Part shown: one piece after another, positions 18,888 to 27,873 of the stretch
Position numbering within the stretch: the first letter of the stretch is position 1
Layout of the letters: each line of letters opens with the position of its first letter
Source of the DNA: Pycnococcus provasolii
Taxonomy: Eukaryota > Chlorophyta > Pseudoscourfieldiophyceae > Pseudoscourfieldiales > Pycnococcaceae
Length of the DNA stretch: 64,000 bases
Direction of reading: 5' to 3'
NCBI GenBank assembly: GCA_938743325.2
Contig: OW568865.1
Span: 806,001-870,000 of the forward strand
The notes under the pieces: model-generated
What the model was told of the DNA's origin: nothing
Databases searched by the model: none
Seen by the model: only the letters and a program-made list of their open reading frames with translations
Made by a program: the position numbers and the translations under genes

Positions 18888-20455
18888 TTAGATTGAGCCC
18901 AGGTTCCAGCGAGCGAAGTATTCCTGGGTGATCTTTTTGCCCTTGAGCAGCGCGTCAGGAAGCGACACTGTGAGAGGGAGGTGACCGAGCGGGAAGTCGT
19001 GCCACTTCACGGTCAGCTCGTACTGCATGCCCCTGCCGCGTAGTCGCTTGTGCGCGAGGATTTGCTCGATGCGTAGCGGCGGGTCGATGACAGGAGTATA
19101 GTGCGTGGTCTGGCGAAGCTCACCGGCGGCGCGCAGGTGCTCACTGTGCCACACGGGATGCGCGCCCCAGTTGGCTGGCAGCTCCAAGCGGAATGTCGTG
19201 GGCGATCGCACCTCGGCGATTTTGTAAGGCCCCAGCCAGCGTGGAGCCGTCTTACTGAGGTTGAACGGGGCTGAGCTGAGCCACACGCGATCGCCCTCCT
19301 TGTAAGTTGGTGCTGGAGGATGCGATGTATCCCACGACGAGATGCTAGCCGCAGCAGCGTCGGTTGTGTGGCGGCGAGCTGCCTCGAGAGTCGCCTGCTG
19401 GGTGAGGAAGAAAGCGAGCGCGGCGGTATCCGGAGGCTGCTCATCGGCGTCGTGCCATTCACCGAGTGGAGAACGTGGGTGATGCCCATAGCCGAGCATA
19501 AAGGCGGAGCATCCAGTCGTCGAGCAGACGGCATTGTTCAGCGCGAACTCAACGAGATCAATCATTTCATCCCATCGATTCGCGAGCGCCGGTAGAAGCG
19601 AGCGCAGCACCTTAAGCGCGAGGCGGTTGACGGACTCGGCTGCATCTGGTTGCGGATGGTAACCCGATGTCATGGCAGAGCGACAACCTAGCAGAGCCAT
19701 CAGGTCCTTCCAGAACTCGCTGATAAATCGCGGATCTCGATCGCTGATGATTTTCTGCGGCAAGCCCCAGCCCGGGCTGAAGACGTGTTTGCGGAATAGC
19801 AGTGCCGTCTGCTGGGCGTTCGCCGTCTCTGTGGTAGCTATGAGCTTGACAAGTCTCGTGCTGCGGTCGGTTACGGTAAGAATGGTATCGTTGCCGTGTT
19901 TCGTCTTCGGAAGATGGCCGAGGAAATCCATCGCTATGACGGAAAATCGCGTCGTCGGATGAGGCACCGGCTGGAGGATGCCGGGGGTCCGTGACGACGA
20001 CGGGCGGTTCTTGTTGGCTGCGCAGACGGGGCAGCTGGCGATGAAGTCTCGAACGTGCTCGCGCATGTTGATCCAGAGGTAGTTTCTCATGAGCAATTCC
20101 ACCGTGGAGTCAGCGCCGCGGTGCCCGACGAGCGGAAGTTCATGGTGCAGGGCGATGAGGAATTGCTGCGAGACTCGATCTGCAACGATGAGTCGGCTGC
20201 GCTTGGTGTCGTCGTATGTCAAGCCGCGGATGCTGTGCCACTTGCGTTGCACTCGAAGTCGCTGCAGTTCCTCGTCGTCGTTGCAAGCGCGCAAGCGGGA
20301 CAGCACGTCGACGTGGCGCGGTGCAGTGGAAGAGGCTGACGCGTCTGCGACGAAGTCGTGCGTTGCGTCCGGTGTGGCGTCGGCCGGTTCTGCGTCGACG
20401 GCGTTGAGCGCTGGGGAAACCTGCGTCGCTGGACGACTCAAGCAATCGACTGCCT
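18888..20455 (-). pseudogene. gypsy pol remnant: RNase H tail, integrase, chromodomain-like end
   Basis: An open frame of ~520 residues lacking its upstream parts. It begins with VDCLSRP, the usual end of a Ty3/gypsy RNase H. The integrase zinc domain (H-x6-H then CPVC), the catalytic core (MDFLGHLP, SDRDPRF and AAESVNR giving D, D, E) and a GDRVWLSS module follow. The C-terminal part (RIEQILAHKR, then YELTVKWHDFP) has the look of a chromodomain, as in chromoviruses. There is no ATG near the left boundary, since the frame runs straight into the copia insertion. The integrase itself looks unbroken. It is listed as a pseudogene because the polyprotein context is gone. Confidence 0.88.
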
Positions 20456-20895
20456 TGACTGATTCGCCGTCACGCGACAGGCTGTGGCGGTGAACGTGAT
20501 GTGTGGGTGTGTGTGCACGGCGTTGAGGTGCGCCGTCACTACTCCTACCGTGTGTGTTGTGTAACGACAGACGATATTGAAAAGGAGAATGAAGTTACAA
20601 AGTAGAAGAGAGAGAGCGAGCTGCAAGCGCGCGACGCGTCGCGCCGCCAGAGATGCCCATGCTGCGCTCTCCTAGCCACTTATTACTTATCATCACCATT
20701 ATTCCGTGTTTACTCAAGACGTAGTCTGCTCAAGACGTAGTCTGTTTGGTCGGGGCTGTCACTTTCCCAACTCAAGACGATCTCTGGGTGGGAGAAGGCA
20801 AACCATCACCACCCAGGGGCAACAAAATAGATTCGGGGGGTCTGCGAGCTCCAATCCCACAATCAAACCCCCAATCCAAATCTCTCACTCGCTCA
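20456..20895 (-). repeat. copia 3' LTR
   Basis: Direct copy of 26092-26531 at a constant offset of 5636. The last ten or so bases of the polyprotein frame, including its stop, lie inside it. Confidence 0.95.
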
Positions 20896-23800
20896 CTCCT
20901 CCCGAGCAGGTCCCCCGATCTCCATCGATCACCGATCTCCTCAGTCTGCTGAATTTCTCGCGCGCGAGTCCCTTCGTGAACATATCTGCCAGCTGTCGAT
21001 CCGTCGGTACGTACGTCAGCTTCAATGATCCATCCAGCAAGCGGTCTCTGATCGACTTGAGTCTCACGTCGATGTGCTTGGTCCTGCCGCTGTAGATGAT
21101 GTCACTCAGGATCGTGATCGCAGACATGTTGTCTTCGAAGATTTGCGTAGGCTTGTTGATGAGGCCCAGCTCTCCTAGCAATCGTCGCGTGATTATCACT
21201 GCATTGCAGCTGTCAGCAAGCGCAATCAATTCTGATTCGGTAGATGATTGTGCCACCAGGCTCTGCTTGGTGCTGCGCCACGCGAATGCTCCTTGCCCGA
21301 CAAGCGCAGCGACGAACCCAGTGATTGATTTGCGGTCTTCCTCGTCAGCGTAATCAGCGTCGACGAAAGCGCACATGTCAATGTTTCCGTCATCATCGCA
21401 TGCTCCGTAGACGAGGGGCATCACTGCATGTTCACGCAAGTATCCGATAATCCTGACGCCTGCAGCCCAATGTGCGCCCGTCGGACTATGCATGCCTTGT
21501 GCGCACGCTCTGACAGCGTTGGCAATGTCAGGTCTGCTCCAGTTTGCGAGGTATAGCAGCATCCCTACCAGTTTGCAGAATCTCGGATCTGCGTCGTCAT
21601 CGGATGCAGTGATCCCTTCGGTAGACGCTGGAGTGGACCATGATCGAGTTTGAACGTCGTCGAATTCCGCGAGAATGCGCTGCGTGTATTGATGTTGATG
21701 GATCAGCAAATTGCCATCATCGTCGTGAGCGATCTGCAGTCCAACGATCTTCGTCGGATTCTTGTCCACTTTGATTTCACTGAACTCTCGTTTCAGCGCT
21801 GCATGTACTGCATCTGACTCCGTCTCGCGCATGGCTAATACAACGAGATCATCGACGTATGTTGCAATGACCACCAAATCACCTTGCGCCAGCGATCCCT
21901 TCGTGAACACGCACGGATCCGCAGTTGATTGGCAGTATCCCGCGCTCAACAGTACATTCTGCAAGTGTAACCAAAACTGTCTTCCCGCATCGCCTTGTCC
22001 GTAGAGTGCCTTATGCAGCTCGAGCACGTCGCCCGTGCCATCTTGGTATCCCGGCGGTTGTTCGATGAAGACGGGCCGAGTTTGTGGAGTGTTGGCATAT
22101 GCATTCCCTATGTCGTACGCGCGCAGGACAGATAACACACGTGCTCCGTGCAGTGCCAGTAGCAATCTCAGGCAATTTGCGCTCACTTGCGCACTGAACC
22201 GCACATGTTCCTCGATCTCTTGGTCTCCCCTGACGCACAGTCGTGCCTTGTATCTGATGATGTCTCCAGTCAAAGGGCACAATTTGTAGCGGTAAGACCA
22301 CGTCGACTGCAATATCACTGCTCCTCGCGGCAGTGATGATCTGCGGCGGCGACTATAGCATCCAAGACCTTCCAAGGCTGTGATTTCGCTCACTTCTCCG
22401 CGCAGAAAATCACTTGCATGCGGTCCTTTCAGCATGTCGCGTCGATTCTTGGGATCCTTAAGCTTGCGAGTCGTCATCGGAAGATTGGCAGCCGCGTGGA
22501 CCTGTTTTTCGAGTGCCATTGTCGACGGGTAAGTGTCGTCGAACGACACTGATCGCGACGTGACGATGCGCCCAGTGCGTTCTCGTAGTGCCCAATGTCC
22601 AGGTTCGGCTGTCCCGTGTCGATCCGTAATCATGCCCAGGTAGATGCCTTCTTCAGCTCGCGCACCGCGATTACGGGGTGATCGCTCGTCGGGTGGTATT
22701 CTGCTGAAGCACCGCGTACCGAACACGCCGATGGATGATAAGTCTGGCTTGCCGTTCGTCGCGATGGTGAATGGCACCCTCCAGTCGATTTGTCGCATCG
22801 GAGTGCGATTGATGATCTGCGCGGCGTGCATGATGGCGTGCGCGACGAACTCGTCTCCAAGGTTGAGGTCATCCATCCAGCATCGCTGCATGGTTTTCAT
22901 CAGATCAACTGATTTTTCGCCGTACGCGACTTGGTGATGATCGTCAGCTGCAGTGGGTTGGACGTCAATGCCCTGTTCGGCAAACCATTCGCGCAGTTCC
23001 TTAGAGATGAGGTTGCTGCCATGGTCTGACTTGATGACGCGCACCGTGCGCCTGCGGGCAGCCCAGAAGTTGACGACCTCCTGAAAGCATTGTTTCATGT
23101 CGGGTGGTCCCTGTAGAGCGCGTACGATGATGTATCGCGATGATTTGTCAGCAGCGACGAGTAATCCGGTAATGCCACCAAGGCAAACTGATTTCATGGG
23201 AAGGTAGTCGCAGATGATGACTTCTCCCGGCAATGGATCATGTTTGACATTGCTGTGGTGGCGAATACGATTGTCGCGTTTGTGCATCGCGCCTCGAGCA
23301 CAACTATCGCAGTACGGCATGGCTGCGTCCGGGTAGAATTGCTTCGATGATATGAGGTTATCCTTCAGCATCTTGCGGAGCACGGCGGTGCTTTTGTGAC
23401 CGAGTTTGAGATGAGTAGTAAGATTCGTGCGTTCTTTAGCCGTCATCTCGTTGGTGCTATGGGTGGCGGATCTGCCCGCGTCGAGCCCGTATTCGATGTC
23501 TGCTGCGGCTTGTGGATCAGGCGGCACCGAATTGTCGATTGTGTTGTCGTCGTCCGTGTCATGCTCCTCCCAATTCGTGTCGTCATCCACGATATTTGTG
23601 GGCTCCTCCGAATCTGCATGTCGTTGATCCACGATATTTGTGGGCTCCTCCGAATCTGCATGTCGTTGATTGTATTCGTCCATCCATCTGATGATTTCCC
23701 TGGAGTTGTAGTCGGATTCGGATACTTCTGCGACTGCTGCATCGGTGTCGTCGAAGCGTCCGCGCCACCAACGGGTCTTAACGTCGTAGTCGACGATTGT

Positions 23801-26092
23801 TCCTGTGACAGCGATTCCATCATTGAGTACTTCCGTATACTTGTTTCCGATGATGCTTCGTGGGCTTTCGCGCAGATCACGCGCGACGAGTTTGAGTTTT
23901 GTCGCCACACGGCCATTGGCGTAGGCTCTTCCGTGTTTATCGTATGTAGATGACGGTTTGATGCCGTGCCAAGTCCGTGGATGTAGTCTGGTGACGAACG
24001 CATTGATGTCGCGAACATGGTGATCGTCGAGTGCGTCAAATAGCATGGTGCAGTGTACTTGCATGCGTTTTGTCGCTGATTCGGATTCAAGATTGGCTGC
24101 TGTGGCGATGAGTCGATCTCGGGTGATGTCATTGCTGGTGAAATCGCACGTGACGGTGTCCATGCGATTGCGAATGTCGATGACGACGCTGTCTGAGAGC
24201 CCTGGGTGTTCTTCTTCGAGGCCATTCTTGGTGAGGATGTTGACGTTCAGATTCGGAACGTAGAATCCCGATGTGGTGATTGATTTCCAGGTATCATCTG
24301 TCAATTGCACTTTGAATCGGATAAATCCTTCTTGGGCATTGGTTACGCATGCGTCTGGGTTGACTCCATGGATTCGGGCATTGGACGGTTTCAGTGATCC
24401 TGGGACGAACAGCGTTTGGTCTCCAGTGAGCGTTGAGTCGCTGCAGCTATCGTAGAGCCACGTCGTTGACGACATTGTTTTGCTCCGTGCAGCGTATGTC
24501 ATTGCTTGTGGCGAAACATGTAGGTTGCGTTGACATTTCGGTCTTGATGGAGTGTCGATGCTGGCGGCACGTGCGATTTCTGTTGGATGTTGCTCGGCAG
24601 CGTCCTCCTCCGTTGACGTGTGTCCGCCGTCGCTAGCGTTGCCCGCATCATCAGGGTGATTTGGACGATCCTCATCCGCTTCATCATCGTCGTCGGCTTG
24701 TTCAACGAGTCGAACGTTGCGACGCGGTGGTGCCTGCTGCAGTTTGTTGGGTGGGGGGAGCTTCCCATCCTCGCAGCGTTTTTGGGTTTCAGGGCAGACA
24801 AACGTTTTGCCATCCGGGCTGACGTCGAATTGTCGGTGTCCTGTTGCGAGGCATCCGTGGCATCGTCCTCGCAGGTCCACGTTGAATGTGCGGCGGAGTT
24901 TTTCAGATGACGATTGGCGCTTCGTGGTGTCTTTATGGCGTTCGTCATTTTTCGTCGTGCTGTGTTTGCGCGCTTTGAACTGATCATCTTTCTCGCGCAT
25001 CTTGCTGATGATGCGCAAGAAATCGCTGCCCACCTGCTCCTGTGCCCAGCTAATTTTCTCGGACCACAGCTCGTTGGCATTCGCTACAGTCGTGTTGATG
25101 ATCATTTCGTCGTTCATGCCACTGACGCCCAAGCGTACCAGCTCCGCTGCCGCCTGTTGCATTTCCACGAGCCACTCCATGATCGGTTTATCTCGTTGGC
25201 GGTTGTTGAGAAATTCCACGGTCATCGTCTGGCGGCGTGTATTCGTACCTCGTAGATGAAAGTAGTCGCACATCTGTTGGTATGCCACGTGGGGATCCTT
25301 CGCTTGGTGTACCATCGATTGTACGACTTGTCGTTCGTATATCGGCGGCAGCCTGATGTGCCTCGCGTACGATTGGTTGACGTCCACAGACTCCTTCAGG
25401 ATGCGATAAGCGGTGGCGCGGTTGTTGTTCTTCGAGCTTCCCGCTGATGCTGGCTGGTCGATTTCATTGATGAGATTGAAGTGCTCCATGTACGTCCTCA
25501 GTTGTTCGTTGTACGTCACGAAGTCTCCTGGATGACCAGTGAAAGTGGGTTTGGTTGGCGTAGGCATCGAAGGCATCTTGCGCGGTGTGTTGGATCCGTC
25601 GTCGTCATTGCTTTCCCGGCGCTTGCCCATCAGCGCTTCGCGTTCAGCACGTCCTTTGCTGAGGGTGCTTTCGAGTGCTGCGGTCAGTTGTTCATGCGAT
25701 ATGTTGACTTTCGTTGGCGACGCTTTCGTTGGCGTGGTGCCAGTTGCTGCAACACTTGTCGTTGATGCTGATTCGCGTAGTACTGGCGGCGCAGCTGCGG
25801 TAGTGTCGTTGCCGCTGTACTCCAGACGTCGTCGTCGTCGAAGAAGGTACAGTTGTCCTGGAGACATCTGTGCTGCTGCTGCTGCTTCTGTACGTGCGTA
25901 GTCCTCCTCGAGGATCGCCAAGATTTCGTTACGCTCTTCTAGATCTTCAGTCGTAGCTATGATTTTGATCATGTCAGTGCGTTCTTCCGGTGTTAGTAGA
26001 GGCTCATTTTCCCGTTGTTGCTGCGTTCCCTGCGTAGGATCCGCATCGCCCAGGTTCTGAGACGCGTTGGACGCGTCGGGATCTGGTTCCAT
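20885..26092 (-). CDS. copia gag-pol polyprotein
   Basis: A single 1735-residue frame with copia order. Gag spans about residues 1-470, with a degenerate Cys motif (CHGCLATGH) near 405. The protease Asp lies in WLYDSCSDSTLTGD near 545. In integrase, ICDYL (about 957), KSDHGSNL (about 1020) and AYGEKSVD (about 1058) give D, D, E. The RT begins near 1250 with the YVDDL catalytic box near 1411. RNase H starts around 1575 (FVDADYAD, later STESELIAL and EDNMSAI). Oddities are DSC in place of the usual DSG/DTG-type protease motif and a 45-bp tandem duplication between protease and integrase (HADSEEPTNIVD twice). The frame also begins at the LTR edge over the putative PBS. An alternative start is Met39. 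Confidence 0.95.
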   Translation of the reverse strand: MEPDPDASNASQNLGDADPTQGTQQQRENEPLLTPEERTDMIKIIATTEDLEERNEILAILEEDYARTEAAAAAQMSPGQLYLLRRRRRLEYSGNDTTAAAPPVLRESASTTSVAATGTTPTKASPTKVNISHEQLTAALESTLSKGRAEREALMGKRRESNDDDGSNTPRKMPSMPTPTKPTFTGHPGDFVTYNEQLRTYMEHFNLINEIDQPASAGSSKNNNRATAYRILKESVDVNQSYARHIRLPPIYERQVVQSMVHQAKDPHVAYQQMCDYFHLRGTNTRRQTMTVEFLNNRQRDKPIMEWLVEMQQAAAELVRLGVSGMNDEMIINTTVANANELWSEKISWAQEQVGSDFLRIISKMREKDDQFKARKHSTTKNDERHKDTTKRQSSSEKLRRTFNVDLRGRCHGCLATGHRQFDVSPDGKTFVCPETQKRCEDGKLPPPNKLQQAPPRRNVRLVEQADDDDEADEDRPNHPDDAGNASDGGHTSTEEDAAEQHPTEIARAASIDTPSRPKCQRNLHVSPQAMTYAARSKTMSSTTWLYDSCSDSTLTGDQTLFVPGSLKPSNARIHGVNPDACVTNAQEGFIRFKVQLTDDTWKSITTSGFYVPNLNVNILTKNGLEEEHPGLSDSVVIDIRNRMDTVTCDFTSNDITRDRLIATAANLESESATKRMQVHCTMLFDALDDHHVRDINAFVTRLHPRTWHGIKPSSTYDKHGRAYANGRVATKLKLVARDLRESPRSIIGNKYTEVLNDGIAVTGTIVDYDVKTRWWRGRFDDTDAAVAEVSESDYNSREIIRWMDEYNQRHADSEEPTNIVDQRHADSEEPTNIVDDDTNWEEHDTDDDNTIDNSVPPDPQAAADIEYGLDAGRSATHSTNEMTAKERTNLTTHLKLGHKSTAVLRKMLKDNLISSKQFYPDAAMPYCDSCARGAMHKRDNRIRHHSNVKHDPLPGEVIICDYLPMKSVCLGGITGLLVAADKSSRYIIVRALQGPPDMKQCFQEVVNFWAARRRTVRVIKSDHGSNLISKELREWFAEQGIDVQPTAADDHHQVAYGEKSVDLMKTMQRCWMDDLNLGDEFVAHAIMHAAQIINRTPMRQIDWRVPFTIATNGKPDLSSIGVFGTRCFSRIPPDERSPRNRGARAEEGIYLGMITDRHGTAEPGHWALRERTGRIVTSRSVSFDDTYPSTMALEKQVHAAANLPMTTRKLKDPKNRRDMLKGPHASDFLRGEVSEITALEGLGCYSRRRRSSLPRGAVILQSTWSYRYKLCPLTGDIIRYKARLCVRGDQEIEEHVRFSAQVSANCLRLLLALHGARVLSVLRAYDIGNAYANTPQTRPVFIEQPPGYQDGTGDVLELHKALYGQGDAGRQFWLHLQNVLLSAGYCQSTADPCVFTKGSLAQGDLVVIATYVDDLVVLAMRETESDAVHAALKREFSEIKVDKNPTKIVGLQIAHDDDGNLLIHQHQYTQRILAEFDDVQTRSWSTPASTEGITASDDDADPRFCKLVGMLLYLANWSRPDIANAVRACAQGMHSPTGAHWAAGVRIIGYLREHAVMPLVYGACDDDGNIDMCAFVDADYADEEDRKSITGFVAALVGQGAFAWRSTKQSLVAQSSTESELIALADSCNAVIITRRLLGELGLINKPTQIFEDNMSAITILSDIIYSGRTKHIDVRLKSIRDRLLDGSLKLTYVPTDRQLADMFTKGLAREKFSRLRRSVIDGDRGTCSGGVSE
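23583..23675. repeat. two-copy ~45-bp tandem duplication inside copia pol
   Basis: Two adjacent near-perfect copies encode HADSEEPTNIVD twice in a hydrophilic linker. The duplication is in frame, so the polyprotein stays open. Confidence 0.85.
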
Positions 26093-26531
26093 GACTGATT
26101 CGCCGTCACGCGACAGGCTGTGGCGGTGAACGTGATGTGTGGGTGTGTGTGCACGGCGTTGAGGTGCGCCGTCACTACTCCTACCGTGTGTGTTGTGTAA
26201 CGACAGACGATATTGAAAAGGAGAATGAAGTTACAAAGTAGAAGAGAGAGAGCGAGCTGCAAGCGCGCGACGCGTCGCGCCGCCAGAGATGCCCATGCTG
26301 CGCTCTCCTAGCCACTTATTACTTATCATCACCATTATTCCGTGTTTACTCAAGACGTAGTCTGCTCAAGACGTAGTCTGTTTGGTCGGGGCTGTCACTT
26401 TCCCAACTCAAGACGATCTCTGGGTGGGAGAAGGCAAACCATCACCACCCAGGGGCAACAAAATAGATTCGGGGGGTCTGCGAGCTCCAATCCCACAATC
26501 AAACCCCCAATCCAAATCTCTCACTCGCTCA
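26092..26531 (-). repeat. copia 5' LTR
   Basis: Direct copy of 20456-20895. It contains TCAAGACGTAGTC at 26350-26362 and 26366-26378 and a partial copy near 26408. The A of the first ATG of gag-pol is the last LTR base. Confidence 0.95.
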
Positions 26532-27345
26532 TGCCTTCAGAAAATCCGACGAGCCGGTTGTGCGCGTCGAGTAGTGCGAGCTTCCACTCCCGGTCTGTTT
26601 GACCAGGTTGTTGCTGCATTTCTTCGAAGGCTGTCAGACGTGATTCGCGGATACCGCCGTCCGACGCATGCGCGCGAAGCGCGTCGACAAACGCTGGCCA
26701 CGTGTCGATGTTGTCGGTGCGGCGCGTGGTCCACCACCATCGGTTGGAACGTCCAGACAAAAAGTCCGCGACGAACGAAAGTTTCACGTGGGGCTGAGTC
26801 GCACCTGCACGCGTCAAGGCTTCATCCATTTGCAGCAGGAACGTGTCGACGTCCTTGGTGATGTCCGTCGTGAAATCCGTGACGAGATGGTCCGGCACGA
26901 TGACTCTGGGTACGCGCGTCATGTTTGATGAGATCTGCGCGGCAGCTGACGACGAGTCATTCGGCGGTTCTTCGTCAGTTGTCGGGATCGACGTGACGTC
27001 GAGTTTGTTGAGCACGGTGATGAGCTGTTGCTGCTGCTCATGTTGCTGTTGGCGTTGGCGTTGGAGCATAGCGTTTTGGTTGTGCTGCTGCTGCATCAGG
27101 AGCGTCATCGCGGCGCGGAGCTGCTCCAATGGGTCCAGCGTCGGCGTTTGGTGAGGCGTAGACGGCGGTGACGCGGTCGACTGATGCTCATCTTCGGGAG
27201 GCGGCGTTGTAGGCGGCGTGCCAGGGTTCGTTCCAGGGTTTGCCTCGTTGTTTGCAGCCGTGCGCGCGTTTCGCGTGCGCGTATAAAACGGCGACGCGAC
27301 TGCGTTAGCGATTCGGCTTAGGAGGCTGTTTGCTGGCGACGACAT
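26532..27345 (-). pseudogene. gypsy gag fragment, truncated at copia insertion
   Basis: About 270 residues from MSSPANSLLS. A Pro/Thr-rich leader is followed by a Gln-rich coiled stretch (QQQHEQQQQLI), then the retrotransposon gag fold (KLSFVADFLSGRSNRWWW, AFVDALRAH and EREWK-like segments). The frame ends at the copia 5' LTR. Beyond the insertion the gypsy sequence resumes at the RNase H end in a different frame, so the rest of gag, protease and RT were lost. An upstream in-frame TTG abuts the LTR; the first ATG is at 27345. Confidence 0.85.
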
Positions 27346-27391
27346 TGATGTCGAGGTTGCAGGAAAGATCTGTTGTTGCGTGTCCACCAAG

Positions 27392-27634
27392 TATGAGCGC
27401 CAGTAATGGCGGTCGTGAAGAGTTGAAGGTTAGGCGAAGAATGATTGTTACTAAAGGTAGAAACGCGGAGCGAGCACAGATGCGAGCGCCGCGAGCACGT
27501 CCTGAGATGCTGGCGGCAGATCAAGACGTGGCAGTCAAGACGTAGTCGGGTGGTCAAGACGTAATCGGTTAGAAAAGGGGGTTTGAAAGGGTTGAGTCGG
27601 TTAGGGGTTAGCAACGGTCACCGTGCCGGTGACA
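27392..27634 (-). repeat. gypsy 5' LTR
   Basis: Direct copy of 18626-18868. It ends 240 bp before the PEP synthase start on the plus strand, so it could influence that promoter. Confidence 0.9.
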
Positions 27635-27873
27635 CCATACAGTATTTGTATTTTCTGCCTTTTTGGTCGGGCGATTTGGTCGGACGATTTGGGTGGATAT
27701 TGAGATATTCTATTCTTCCAGCCTATGCATAGTTCGGGACTTCCTCGGGGGGACGTGAAATGAAATCCTTCTGTGACAACTTGACACGTGTGCAGGCCAG
27801 CCCCTTCCCCTGCTTCATCACCTGCTTCTTCCATTCCGCCTTTTATTTCTCCCCGCCCCGGGTATCTCGATCC

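Larger units (their letters stand above)
20456..26531 (-). mobile_element. Ty1/copia LTR retrotransposon, apparently intact, nested in gypsy
   Basis: 440-bp LTRs lie at 20456-20895 and 26092-26531 with TG...CA ends and no difference seen between copies. A 5-bp target duplication, TGCCT, flanks the element (20451-20455 and 26532-26536). One unbroken 1735-codon gag-pol frame runs on the minus strand. A primer-binding-site-like TGGAACCAGATCC begins right after the 5' LTR, and a purine stretch (GGGAGGAG) abuts the 3' LTR. All hallmarks of a very recent insertion are present. Confidence 0.96.
18626..27634 (-). mobile_element. Ty3/gypsy LTR retrotransposon, internally deleted, host of a nested copia
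   Basis: Two 243-bp direct repeats (18626-18868 and 27392-27634) bound the element. On the minus strand the LTR begins TGTCACCGG. CCAT occurs immediately outside both ends (18622-18625 and 27635-27638), a plausible target duplication. Minus-strand order is 5' LTR, gag fragment, copia insertion, end of RNase H, integrase with chromodomain-like tail, polypurine tract, 3' LTR. Without the copia insert the element is only about 2.9 kb. The protease, RT and most of RNase H are absent, so it cannot move by itself. Confidence 0.9.

Noticed and set aside
18888-20455. Independent cellular integrase-like gene
   Set aside because: It lies between gypsy LTRs, with a polypurine tract and an RNase H tail in the same frame.
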